Shown here: one piece after another, positions 15,925-24,233 of the stretch
How positions within the stretch are numbered: the stretch's first letter is position 1
Layout of the letters: every line of letters starts with the position of its first letter
Assembly: GCF_018343625.1 (NCBI RefSeq)
Contig: NZ_JAGYPG010000001.1
Span: 726,342 to 790,341, forward strand
Length of the DNA stretch: 64,000 bases
Source: Lederbergia citri
GTDB taxonomy: Bacteria; Bacillota; Bacilli; Bacillales; Bacillaceae_C
Direction of reading: 5' to 3'
Notes under the pieces: generated by a model
Told to the model about the DNA's origin: nothing
The model's database searches: none
What the model saw: only the letters and a program-made list of their open reading frames with translations
Position numbers and translations under genes: made by a program

Positions 15925-16017
15925 AACAACAACCCCTTTACGATCCAAAATTATGTAATTAATACGTAAATATCCCTATTTTTTCAAATAGATTGAGTTC
16001 AGATTGTGGAAATACCT

Positions 16018-16152
16018 TTATAAATCTAACATCAACTGTAAAACCAATTTTTCAAGGTCTGAAATATTTGCATCACTTTTATTTTTTCTTTCTATATCTG
16101 TTGTAATATCAAATGCATTCCCAATTTTTGAAGATAATAGATAAAATTTCAT
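16018..16152 (-). CDS. Small protein of unknown function
   Basis: 44 residues. The ATG at 16152 is preceded by AAGGGAGG with good spacing, which is the main reason to call it. The product is charged and helical in feel (DIERKNKSDANISDLEKLVLQ) and starts MKFYLLSSKIGN. It stands 94 bases upstream of the methyltransferase on the same strand. No family recognised; it could be the surviving 5' end of a longer gene. Confidence 0.45.
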   Translation of the reverse strand: MKFYLLSSKIGNAFDITTDIERKNKSDANISDLEKLVLQLMLDL

Positions 16153-16327
16153 ATAAACCTCCCTTATATCTATATATTATTCCATTACTAAGTAACTTCA
16201 AAAAGTTATTGCATTTTTAAAAAAAAGAATAAAATTACAAACAAATAATTTGCCTAAACTTTTTCCGATTAAAACAAACAAAATAGACAAAACTATTACC
16301 TGATAAAACGAATCTAGGGTGATATAT

Positions 16328-17485
16328 TTGAAAGACTGCGAAAAAATACAAATGGGATACTATGAAAGTGCAGATAGCGGGGCCACACTATTACCCGTTT
16401 CTTTTACTGAGTGGGAAGAAAGGGCAAAAAAGAAATTAGCGTCCGGTCCTTTCGGTTATATCTATGGGGCAGCTGGTGCTGGTGACACAATGAAGGCAAA
16501 TGAAGAGGCTTTCAGACAATATCGAATCCGACCCAGGGTTTGTCGGGATATTTCAAAACGAGACTTAGAAATTTCATTATTTGGAAAAAAATATCCTGTT
16601 CCTTTTTTGTTTGCACCAATTGGAGTAAATTCAATTGTACATTCCGATGCGGAGGTTGCCCCTGCTAAAGCGGCAACCTCATTAGGAATTCCGTATATAT
16701 TAAGTAACGTGTCTAGTACTCCTATGGAAAAAATTGCAGAGGTAATGGGGGATTCTCCTAGGTGGTTTCAACTCTATCCACCAATAAATCAAGAGCTTAC
16801 GAAAAGTTTTTTAAAAAGAGCAGAAAACGCCGGGTTTTCGGCTATTGTTGTGACCATCGATTCAACTCTTTTAGGCTGGAGAGAAACAGACCTTAGAAAC
16901 GCGTTCCTTCCTTTTTTAACCGGGCAGGGTATGGGGAATTACTTTACCGACCCTGTTTTCCTCTCCATGCTTGACGCCCCCCCAGAAAAAAATCTAGAGG
17001 CTGCTTGTAAAAAAGCATTAGATGAAGGAAATAATGTAGGCTTCTCTTGGAAAGACCTTGAATTCATTAAAAAGGAAACTGATTTACCGGTTCTATTAAA
17101 GGGTCTTACTCATCCAGATGATGCTCTATTAGCTGTGGAGCACGGAGCAGACGGAATTATAGTATCAAACCATGGTGGGCGACAGTTGGATGGGGCCATT
17201 GGAACATTAGAAGCCCTTCCATCTGTTTGTGAAGCAGTTGAACATAAAGTTCCTGTATTAATGGATAGTGGAATCCGTCGCGGTGCCGATATCATTAAAG
17301 CTTTAGCATTAGGGGCATCAGGTGTATTAATTGGTAGACCTTATATTTATGGTCTTGCCGTGGCAGGAGAAACGGGAGTTAAGGCTGTTGCAGAAAATTT
17401 CATTGCAGAAACGGAACTGCAAATGGCCATATGTGGAAGAAAATCCATTTCTGAAATTGACCAGTCACTTGTATTAAAGATTTAA
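16328..17485 (+). CDS. FMN-dependent alpha-hydroxy acid oxidase, lactate 2-monooxygenase-like
   Basis: 385 residues from TTG 16328, which has AGGGTGA 5-6 bases upstream; GTG 16319 is an alternative that overlaps the site. A (beta/alpha)8 barrel of the FMN-dependent 2-hydroxyacid dehydrogenase family is shown by FLFAPIGVNSI near residue 95, the FQLYPP strand, TIDSTLLGWRETDLRN, LLKGLTHPDDA with the FMN Lys, and the active-site signature SNHGGRQLDG near residue 281, whose His abstracts the substrate proton. The GWRE-DL-N segment and length match lactate 2-monooxygenase-like enzymes that turn lactate into acetate and CO2 or oxidise related hydroxy acids. Monocistronic, followed by a terminator at 17502. 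Confidence 0.88.
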   Translation: MKDCEKIQMGYYESADSGATLLPVSFTEWEERAKKKLASGPFGYIYGAAGAGDTMKANEEAFRQYRIRPRVCRDISKRDLEISLFGKKYPVPFLFAPIGVNSIVHSDAEVAPAKAATSLGIPYILSNVSSTPMEKIAEVMGDSPRWFQLYPPINQELTKSFLKRAENAGFSAIVVTIDSTLLGWRETDLRNAFLPFLTGQGMGNYFTDPVFLSMLDAPPEKNLEAACKKALDEGNNVGFSWKDLEFIKKETDLPVLLKGLTHPDDALLAVEHGADGIIVSNHGGRQLDGAIGTLEALPSVCEAVEHKVPVLMDSGIRRGADIIKALALGASGVLIGRPYIYGLAVAGETGVKAVAENFIAETELQMAICGRKSISEIDQSLVLKI

Positions 17486-17501
17486 TTTTTTTTAAGAATG
17501 T

Positions 17502-17543
17502 AAAAACTTAGCCTTATTAATAATTCTTTGGCTAAGTCTTTTT
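17502..17543 (+). terminator. Rho-independent terminator of the hydroxy acid oxidase gene
   Basis: ACTTAGCC (17506-17513) pairs with GGCTAAGT (17530-17537), followed by CTTTTT, and flanked upstream by AAAA. It lies 20 bases after the stop. Confidence 0.85.
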
Positions 17544-17762
17544 ACATATATTATGAAACCATTTTGTTAAGTGCTGTCCCCCATTTTTTGCCTCGGTACA
17601 TATGCCCAGACAGATGTCCGAATTTTGCTTAACTGTTGATTGGACGCGAGTTTTGCTCAAAACATCAGTCACGTATTATTTCGGCATATCAATTTTATTA
17701 ATGGGACAAGCGAAGGCGTTACTTCTCTTATAATCGATAATCCATTAATATACATAATCTAT

Positions 17763-18056
17763 CTATTTTTCCTCCGTAACTACCGTTGCATTATAAATCA
17801 CGACGCGCTTTCCGTTTAAATCAAACAATACCTTATTTCCATACTCCGTATCTTGAATATCAATTTTTCCTTCATATTGTTCGATCAATTTTCCATCATT
17901 GCTATATACTTTGACAATTCTTTCTATACCACCGGAATTATTTGACTGCCAACTTTTAACAGTTCTTTGCCCTGAAGCCGTATTAAAATACCATATAAAA
18001 AATGTAGTAATTACGATAACGACAGCTACTGCGCCAATGATTCCACTTTTTTTCAT
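17763..18056 (-). CDS. Small membrane-anchored protein
   Basis: 97 residues, ATG at 18056 after AGGAGG. Residues about 5-25 form one membrane helix after a short basic N-terminus, so the remainder is probably outside the membrane. The outer part is beta-rich: TVKSWQSNNSGG, RIVKVYSNDGKLIEQYEGK and KVLFDLNGKRVVIYN. This pattern (a sequence about graphic ‘SWxS..GG..R.v.vY...G..i..y.G’ and an ending ‘NGKR..I’) recurs in small Bacillus and phage proteins (DUF5052-like, from memory). Function unknown. The 220 bases downstream contain GC-richer sequence that may be a decayed mobile-element fragment. Confidence 0.65.
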   Translation of the reverse strand: MKKSGIIGAVAVVIVITTFFIWYFNTASGQRTVKSWQSNNSGGIERIVKVYSNDGKLIEQYEGKIDIQDTEYGNKVLFDLNGKRVVIYNATVVTEEK

Positions 18057-18148
18057 CGGAACAACCTCCTAAACTTTGTCTTACACTCTTATACGAATAT
18101 TTATAAAAAATAGTTTCATAAAAGAAGATTAGTAGTAGCAAAATAAAA

Positions 18149-18173
18149 TGTGATCTTCATTTTAAAGATCACA
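18149..18173 (-). terminator. Terminator of the acyltransferase/glycosyltransferase message
   Basis: TGTGATCTT (18149-18157) pairs with AAGATCACA (18165-18173). Read on the minus strand it is followed by TTTTATTTTGC. It lies 32 bases after the stop of the acyltransferase gene. Confidence 0.75.
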
Positions 18174-18204
18174 TAATGTATCTGAATATTTTACAATAGT
18201 TATG

Positions 18205-18897
18205 CTATTTAATGATTCTACCTGGATTTCCAACAATTGTTTTATTTGCAGGAACGTCTTTCGTTATAACACTTCCGGCTCCCACAATCGCATTTTCACC
18301 AATAATCACGGCTGGTAGCAAAGTGGCGTTGTTTCCAATTTTAGCTCCTCTTTTGATAACTGGACCTTGATGCATGAAATTCCCCTTACCCATGTACTTA
18401 TCATTGGATGAAGAACAACATGGACCAATAAAAACCTCATCTTCAATGATCATATCTGCGGTTATATAAGATCCGGTCTGAATGGTGACGCGCTTTCCAA
18501 TTTTTGTATTAGTTTCTACTATTGCGTTTCTACCAATAATACTATCTTCACCTATAATTACTTTTTCACGGATGCTTGCCAAGTCACCAATAAACACGCC
18601 AGTATCAAGTTTTACTTCTCGGTAAATAACGCTATTGCAACCGACAATAACATGATCTCTAATAATAAGAGGCTCAAGATCTTTTTCTGTTTTGCGCCTC
18701 ATTTTTTTATTGGAGGATGGAGGTTTACCTAGAACACTTAAATCTCCAATTTGCGTGTATTGTCCAATTATTGTATCCTTTTTAATCACTACATGATGTC
18801 CAATCGTTACGTGATCAGCTATTATAACATTTTCCTCAATCACCACATACTCTCCAATAGAAACGCTCTCTCCTATTTTTGCTGTTGGATCTATCAT
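18205..18897 (-). CDS. Left-handed beta-helix (hexapeptide) acyltransferase
   Basis: 230 residues from ATG 18897, chosen because AAGGAG lies 8 bases upstream and the product then begins MIDPTAKIGES, a normal hexapeptide-enzyme start; the frame extends to 18945. At least ten turns of the [LIV]-G-x4 repeat are visible (IGESVS, IADHVT, IGQYTQ, IGKRVT, IGNNAT, IGENAI, VGAGSV) and the protein ends NKTIVGNPGRIIK, as in sugar O- and N-acetyltransferases. An inserted polar segment (PPSSNKKMRRKTEK) interrupts the helix as in WbpD-like or LpxA-like enzymes. In this cluster it could acetylate the 3-amino group made by the DegT enzyme at 24234. It is downstream of the GT4 gene at 18968. Confidence 0.85.
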   Translation of the reverse strand: MIDPTAKIGESVSIGEYVVIEENVIIADHVTIGHHVVIKKDTIIGQYTQIGDLSVLGKPPSSNKKMRRKTEKDLEPLIIRDHVIVGCNSVIYREVKLDTGVFIGDLASIREKVIIGEDSIIGRNAIVETNTKIGKRVTIQTGSYITADMIIEDEVFIGPCCSSSNDKYMGKGNFMHQGPVIKRGAKIGNNATLLPAVIIGENAIVGAGSVITKDVPANKTIVGNPGRIIK

Positions 18898-18967
18898 ACT
18901 AGGAGCTCCTTTTCTTCCGAATACAAACTTAGCTTTGTTAATCATATAAGCTCTTATTTTAATACCT

Positions 18968-19951
18968 TTATAGTTTCTGATAAATCTTTACAAGTTCATC
19001 TGTTACACGCTCAGCTGAATGGTAATTTGAAACATACTTTCTCCCTGCTTTTCCAAGTTCATGACGTCGTTTAGGATTTTGTACGAGCTCTAAAAGAACA
19101 TCTGCAAGAGTTTCTGGTGTTGCTTGAACAATTGGAAGATCTTTTGGAAACTTTTCACGAACATCATCTCTTATAAATGCAACAACCGGCTTCCCCATTG
19201 CCATTGCTTCTACACTAAGCATTCCATATGTTCCACACAATAATTGGTCAACAATGATATCAGCTTTTAAATACTCTGAAACTGCTTTTTCATGACTCAT
19301 TTTTTCTATAATTTTATAGGTAAACTTACCTTTGTTTTGAATTTTTTTAATGGCCCTCTCAACATAATGAGAGCCCTTAAATTTTCGGTTGGTTGGAGCA
19401 TGAACAATAAGGGGGTTATCATTGTTTACTGATGGGTAAGACACTCTAAAATCATTAATATTACATGCCAAAGGTAATACGTAAATATTTTTGTAATAGT
19501 CTTTTACATAATGATAGGCTTCAAAATCTTGAACAATCGCTGTATCAATATACTTAGAAATAAAGGTGAGTTGTTTGTGAATTTCGCTATCAGTGTAGTA
19601 GGTTGGTTCAAGTGGATAAGGGTTTAGCTTTTTAACCATTTTAACGGTACGCACATCACTCCCCCAATGTTGCATCACCATTTTCTTTCCCTTTTCTTTA
19701 AGTATGGGGAGGTCTTCGAAATTCTGAAGAAACGTATTGGTATTGTGAAAGTGAAAGACATCTGTATTATCTATGAGGAAATCCAATTCTTTTAACAATT
19801 CCCATGCATCGGTATTAGTAATATCTCCCTTATAGCTTAAGTAGGTATGAAAGCAATTGTAGCCGGAAACGTTATGCCCCTTTTTTCTAAGCTCTTTACA
19901 AAGAATGCCCATCTGTCCTGCTATTTCTGTTGGGGCATGCACAATATTCAT
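18968..19951 (-). CDS. GT4-type glycosyltransferase (paralogue 1)
   Basis: 327 residues, ATG at 19951 with AAAGGAGAG upstream. It is a GT-B fold retaining glycosyltransferase of family 4: N-terminal HAPTEIAGQMGILCKELRK with the donor-side Gly loop, an HWGSDVR acceptor-side His segment, and in the C-terminal half the nucleotide-sugar site CGTYGMLSVEAMAMGKPVV (the E-x7-E type motif). It is soluble, with no membrane segment. It is clearly paralogous to the enzyme at 21221-22204 along the full length. It starts a short minus-strand unit with the acyltransferase downstream. The sugar and acceptor are not known; the cluster suggests a surface or spore glycan. Confidence 0.85.
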   Translation of the reverse strand: MNIVHAPTEIAGQMGILCKELRKKGHNVSGYNCFHTYLSYKGDITNTDAWELLKELDFLIDNTDVFHFHNTNTFLQNFEDLPILKEKGKKMVMQHWGSDVRTVKMVKKLNPYPLEPTYYTDSEIHKQLTFISKYIDTAIVQDFEAYHYVKDYYKNIYVLPLACNINDFRVSYPSVNNDNPLIVHAPTNRKFKGSHYVERAIKKIQNKGKFTYKIIEKMSHEKAVSEYLKADIIVDQLLCGTYGMLSVEAMAMGKPVVAFIRDDVREKFPKDLPIVQATPETLADVLLELVQNPKRRHELGKAGRKYVSNYHSAERVTDELVKIYQKL

Positions 19952-20093
19952 ATAAATCTCTCCTTTCGTTTTAGTATATTCTGAAAGGACAAATTGGTTA
20001 TATCACATTTTAGAATTGAATAAATTGCGGACACACAGTAAATACTAGGAAGTCATATTCTGTAAAATAGGACATTAAAAAGGTGGGATTTTA

Positions 20094-21143
20094 TTGTCAA
20101 AAAAAAATAACTATATGTCAGCAAATCAGCTCGGCGTACAAAATCATATATGCCTACTTCCGTGTGGAGACCAATCAGAAAGCCGGATTTCTAAATGGAA
20201 CGTTATAGACTTAAGACCTTACCAGTCTTATCTAGTTAATAATAAAGTCGTAGACACAATGTTTGGAGGCTTGATTTTCCACACCATCAGTGGGAGACGA
20301 AATCGTTTTCTTTACCCGATGTATGCGAATTTTGGTTTATTAGCAGAAAAAGAGGACTGGGAATTAGCATTAAAAAGACTATTTATGAAAAACTACAATT
20401 TTGATGCTGCAGCAACCAATACAAAAATAGGAAATAAAACAGATATATGGGTAACACTTCCATACCCTACTCATACTCAAACTAATTTCGGAACAATGAA
20501 TGGTAATATTATTAATTTTAAAATCGAATCAAACCGAATTGAAGCAATAAAATGGTGGATTCTGGAGTTTTTAAGTGAGTGGAAAAAGTCTAAACATTTA
20601 CATGATAAATTATCATTCAAAGGGTTTGTATGGCCGCGCGCCTCAATTGATAGTGGAGACGAAAAACTTGTTAAAAGTGTAACTAATTTTATTCGTAAAC
20701 AAGGTCTTCTCTCCTTATGGCTGCAGCAGTATGGCTCAGCTGGTTGTATGAAATGGAAAAAGTTTGGTTTCAATGCAGCATGTACCCATCCTAATTATTA
20801 TGGAGAAAAAGGACCTAATTTTAATTGGATTAATAACTCGACGAATTTCGCTAAACATTACCATACAGGCATACAAATTATTTTTGGAAAAGGCACTCTT
20901 TTTAAAGAAAATCATTTTATGGATTATTTAAACTCCGGTGTTTTCAAAAAATATATGAACGATAGTTTGCTAGTTTATCATTTTCCTAATCAAACAATGC
21001 GAAAAATTTATAAAGACCGTCCTAGGGAGTATGCTTATCTCTATTCTTTTATAAAAAATAAATATAATCCACTATACCCTACAGCTTCATTTCCATCAGT
21101 ACGTAATTCTTTTAAACAGATAGAAAGGTACCTTCCAATTTGA
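20094..21143 (+). CDS. DUF4855-family protein
   Basis: 349 residues, starting at TTG 20094 with AGGTGGG upstream. It shows the DUF4855 layout as I recall it: an N-terminal ICLLPCGDQSE, then KWNVIDLRPYQSYL, a DTMFGGLIFHTISG segment, KEDWELALKRLF and a central WPRASIDSGD, which is like a TIM-barrel glycosidase-type fold. It has no signal peptide. The domain has no assigned reaction. It is the only plus-strand gene inside the glycosyltransferase cluster, placed between the two GT4 paralogues and convergent with one of them, sharing the terminator at 21169. Participation in trimming or assembling the same glycan is inference. Confidence 0.75.
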   Translation: MSKKNNYMSANQLGVQNHICLLPCGDQSESRISKWNVIDLRPYQSYLVNNKVVDTMFGGLIFHTISGRRNRFLYPMYANFGLLAEKEDWELALKRLFMKNYNFDAAATNTKIGNKTDIWVTLPYPTHTQTNFGTMNGNIINFKIESNRIEAIKWWILEFLSEWKKSKHLHDKLSFKGFVWPRASIDSGDEKLVKSVTNFIRKQGLLSLWLQQYGSAGCMKWKKFGFNAACTHPNYYGEKGPNFNWINNSTNFAKHYHTGIQIIFGKGTLFKENHFMDYLNSGVFKKYMNDSLLVYHFPNQTMRKIYKDRPREYAYLYSFIKNKYNPLYPTASFPSVRNSFKQIERYLPI

Positions 21144-21168
21144 TGTTTTTTAATCTAACTAAAAAACA

Positions 21169-21207
21169 GTGGCTAATTCAAAAATTGTACATTTTTGAAC
21201 TAGCCAC
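21169..21207. terminator. Bidirectional terminator between convergent genes
   Basis: GTGGCTA (21169-21175) pairs with TAGCCAC (21201-21207) and the stem continues inward through TTCAAAAAT/ATTTTTGAA with one mismatch, giving about 17 pairs. It separates the DUF4855 gene and the GT4 gene at 21221. Confidence 0.8.
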
Positions 21208-21220
21208 ATTGCTATTGCTC

Positions 21221-22204
21221 CTAAAGATTCATATATATATCAATCAATTGATTTACTACAACATCATGTGAATGATACATTTCTACATATTGACGTCCTT
21301 TCATTCCTAGTTCTTTACGCTTATCTGGGTTGTCAAGCAGCATTTTTACTTGGTTATATAAATTATCAGGATTGCTATTTACGATAGGTAATTCAGCAGG
21401 GAAAGTAGAAATAAGGTCGGGGCGAATATAAGTCAGCACAGGTTTTCCAAGTGCCATAGATTCCACACTAAGTAACCCGTAAGATCCACATAAAACTTGG
21501 TCAATAATTATATCAGCATCTTTGTAAATGTTAATAACTTCCTCATGACTCATTTTCTCTATTCTTTTATATTCAAAATTATATTCTTGTTTTAATTTTT
21601 CTATGATCTTCTCAATATAGTAAGTGCCTTTAAAGTCAGGATTTGTTGGAGCATGAAGAATGAGAGGCTTTTCTTTTGTTGTAGATGGATAATTTGGATG
21701 AAATTGTTCAAGATCTATAGCAATTGGTAATACATGTACCTTTTCGTAATAATCCTTCACATATTCATTTACTTCATAATCTTGAACAATAGCTTCCTTG
21801 ATAAAAGCTGTTATCTTCGTTAGTTTATCGTGTATTACTTCATTTGGTGGTGAATCGCCTGTATAGACATAAGGATTATTTTTTCTTGCTTGATCATGAA
21901 ACCTTACGTCATTTCCCCAGTGGTGCATAATCATTTTTTTATTTCTTCTTTTAAGCTCGGGCAAATCGCTAAAATCCGGACTTAGAGTCGTCCCGTAATG
22001 ATAATGAAAAACGTCATATGATTCAAGAATTTCTTGATAGCTTTCCTCAAGTGCTTCAACATCGATATTAACTAGATTATCCTTATAACCTAAATAGGAA
22101 TTAAAGGTATTGTAACCAAGAGAGTAGTGTCCCTTGTTAATAAGGGCACTACTCAAGATTCCCATTTGACCTGCGATTTCAGTCGTTCCGTGAAAAATCC
22201 TAAT
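21221..22204 (-). CDS. GT4-type glycosyltransferase (paralogue 2), probable ATT start
   Basis: 327 residues if read from ATT at 22204. The first in-frame ATG is at 22165, but that would remove 13 residues that align exactly with the start of paralogue 1: (I)RIFHGTTEIAGQMGIL here against MNIVHAPTEIAGQMGIL there. A strong site, AGGAGAGGAG, precedes the ATT, which overlaps the TAG of the epimerase gene (ATTAG), so translation is probably coupled. The GT-B signatures HHWGNDVRFH and CGSYGLLSVESMALGKPVL are present. Either a rare ATT start is used or a point mutation has damaged an ATG. Role as for paralogue 1: transfer of a sugar in the cluster's glycan. Confidence 0.85.
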   Translation of the reverse strand: MRIFHGTTEIAGQMGILSSALINKGHYSLGYNTFNSYLGYKDNLVNIDVEALEESYQEILESYDVFHYHYGTTLSPDFSDLPELKRRNKKMIMHHWGNDVRFHDQARKNNPYVYTGDSPPNEVIHDKLTKITAFIKEAIVQDYEVNEYVKDYYEKVHVLPIAIDLEQFHPNYPSTTKEKPLILHAPTNPDFKGTYYIEKIIEKLKQEYNFEYKRIEKMSHEEVINIYKDADIIIDQVLCGSYGLLSVESMALGKPVLTYIRPDLISTFPAELPIVNSNPDNLYNQVKMLLDNPDKRKELGMKGRQYVEMYHSHDVVVNQLIDIYMNL

Positions 22205-23150
22205 TGTTCTCCTCTCCTTTTAGCCAAGAATACGTTTTATTAACTCCTTCTTCTAAAGAATGACGGGGGTTCCAATTAAGCTCATTCTTAATTTTTTCGG
22301 CACTAATACATCTCCTCTCCACCACATCAACTTTCCGTTTCGGCTCAAACTTAAGTGGAAGATCTAAGTGCCTACTGGCTTTTTTTGTTTCTTGAGCAAG
22401 GTCGAGGATACTTGTTTCCACTCCTGTTCCGATATTATAAACTTGCCCAATTGCTTTTTCGCGGGTAGCTGCTAGGATAATAGCATCCATTGCATCTTCA
22501 ACAAATGTAAAATCTCTCGTCTGACTTCCGTCACCATAAATAATCATAGGTTGATCATTTTGAGCTGCTTCAAAAAACTTTGCAACGACACCACAATAGG
22601 GGTTGGTGGAAAGCTGGCCAGGACCATATACATTTGAAAATCTTAGTATACTGACTGGTAATTGGTACATCTTATGATAAACATTACAATAATGCTCCAT
22701 AGAGAATTTACTGGCGGCATACGGAAGGTTGATATTATAGTATGATTCAGGGGTAGGTATAGTAGAGGCTTGACCGTATATTGAGGTAGTAGAAGCATAA
22801 ACGAACCTTTTTAATTCTGTACAGTATTCTTGAGCCTTTTGAAGGAGTAGATACCCTCCATACAAATTCGTTTCAAAATCACTTTCTATATTTTCAACTG
22901 ACAAAATTAGATTTTTACACGCAAAATGAAAAATATAATTGACCTTTGGTAATATCTCTTCCAATATCTTTTCATTTGTAATGCTTTCTTCATAAAATGT
23001 GATGTGTTCAGAATCAGGGAGTGCAGCTCTGTTTCCTGTTGATAGATCATCAATCACATAAACATGGTCACATAACGGAAGCAGCCTTTTAACAAGCTGT
23101 GAACCTAAAAAGCCTGCTCCACCAGTAACCACTACTTTTCCTAAATTCAT
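22200..23150 (-). CDS. NAD-dependent sugar-nucleotide epimerase/dehydratase
   Basis: 316 residues, ATG at 23150 after GAAAGGAG. It is an extended SDR enzyme: the NAD loop TGGAGFLGS (about residues 9-17), Asp in VIDDLSTG that binds the ribose, Ser/Thr in YASTTSIYG, and the catalytic YAASK (Tyr-x3-Lys). SNVYGPGQ follows, as in UDP-glucose 4-epimerase and related enzymes. The substrate is a UDP- or dTDP-sugar, probably one of the cluster's intermediates. It lies 3 bases after the oxidoreductase stop and overlaps the downstream GT4 start, so it is the middle of a tight operon 25340-21221. Confidence 0.88.
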   Translation of the reverse strand: MNLGKVVVTGGAGFLGSQLVKRLLPLCDHVYVIDDLSTGNRAALPDSEHITFYEESITNEKILEEILPKVNYIFHFACKNLILSVENIESDFETNLYGGYLLLQKAQEYCTELKRFVYASTTSIYGQASTIPTPESYYNINLPYAASKFSMEHYCNVYHKMYQLPVSILRFSNVYGPGQLSTNPYCGVVAKFFEAAQNDQPMIIYGDGSQTRDFTFVEDAMDAIILAATREKAIGQVYNIGTGVETSILDLAQETKKASRHLDLPLKFEPKRKVDVVERRCISAEKIKNELNWNPRHSLEEGVNKTYSWLKGEENN

Positions 23151-23153
23151 CGA

Positions 23154-24233
23154 TTAATCTCCTTTCTTTCTGTTCATGTCAGATGTTGCAAATGCCTTTA
23201 AAGGACAGTTCACAATTTCATCATTAAGAGCTGATTGATAAAGGGCGAAAATCAGTTCAAGTGCTTTTTTTCCTTCCTTTCCATCAATCAATACATGCTT
23301 ATTTTCGAAATTTACGGCTTCAAGAAAATTGTCATACATGTAAATTTCCTCATTTTTATCATTAATGAGATTATTAAGTTCCTCAATATTTACTTCCTCT
23401 CCCTCAATAAACCATCTAGAAATTTTATTGAGTGAAGGACCTTCAATGCAAATGGTTCCTTTTTCCCCGAAAATGGATAACGAGTATCCTAAATTATTAG
23501 GGTTGGTAACTATGTTGGCCTCAATAATCCCCTTCGCTTGATTACGGAAGCGGATGACTCCTACCGCAACGTCCTCAGTTTCCTTTAACTGTGATAAATG
23601 CTGTATTATCTCTCCATATACTGTTTCAACGTCGCCTAAAAACCATTGAAGTAAATCAATAACATGAATACCCTGATTAATGAGCATTCCGCCATCACTT
23701 TCCCATTTTCCTCTCCATGAAGCTAATGAATAATATTCCGGGGAACGATTAATTCGTATTGAACAAACACCTAAAAACAGTTTTCCGAGTTTCCCTTTAT
23801 TAATTAATTTCTTTATCCTTTGCATAATTGGCATAAAACGAAGCTGATGGCAGATCATAAGTTCCTTATTTTGTTTTTGGGCTATATGAATTAATTCATT
23901 GGATTCCTTTATAGATAAAGCCATTGGTTTTTCTAAAATAACATGTTTGTTTGCTGTGAGTGATGCCTTTGCCATCTCTGCATGAAGACCCGAAAACGAT
24001 GCTATAATCACGGCATCAATATTTTCGTCCTCAAGCATTTCTTTATAATTTTTATAAAACTTAATTGGATTCTCCTGACCTGAGATTGTTTGATAATATT
24101 TCTCCGCTTCCTCCATTCTTTCATGATTAAGATCACTCACTGCAGTTAACTGAGTCTCCGTACAGGACGAGAGTGCCATTAGATGTTTATTGGAAATATA
24201 GCCACAGCCTATCAAGCCAAATCGTACGACCAT
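23154..24233 (-). CDS. Gfo/Idh/MocA-family sugar oxidoreductase
   Basis: 359 residues, ATG at 24233 after GGGAGGTG, directly adjoining the aminotransferase. The N-terminal Rossmann fold has GLIGCGYISNKHL and, further on, the EKPMALS motif whose Lys is catalytic, then the C-terminal beta-sheet domain with MLINQGIHVIDLLQWFLG (His of the active site). Relatives such as WbpB/WlbA oxidise the 3-hydroxyl of UDP-GlcNAc-uronic acid with NAD, making the keto substrate of the DegT aminotransferase next door. The pairing of this enzyme with a DegT enzyme is the typical signature of that step; the exact substrate is inferred. Confidence 0.88.
   Translation of the reverse strand: MVVRFGLIGCGYISNKHLMALSSCTETQLTAVSDLNHERMEEAEKYYQTISGQENPIKFYKNYKEMLEDENIDAVIIASFSGLHAEMAKASLTANKHVILEKPMALSIKESNELIHIAQKQNKELMICHQLRFMPIMQRIKKLINKGKLGKLFLGVCSIRINRSPEYYSLASWRGKWESDGGMLINQGIHVIDLLQWFLGDVETVYGEIIQHLSQLKETEDVAVGVIRFRNQAKGIIEANIVTNPNNLGYSLSIFGEKGTICIEGPSLNKISRWFIEGEEVNIEELNNLINDKNEEIYMYDNFLEAVNFENKHVLIDGKEGKKALELIFALYQSALNDEIVNCPLKAFATSDMNRKKGD

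Noticed and set aside
17546..17762. Slightly GC-richer stretch as a transposase fragment
   Set aside because: A short minus-strand protein-like trace exists but no recognisable transposase motif or inverted ends, so no mobile element is called.
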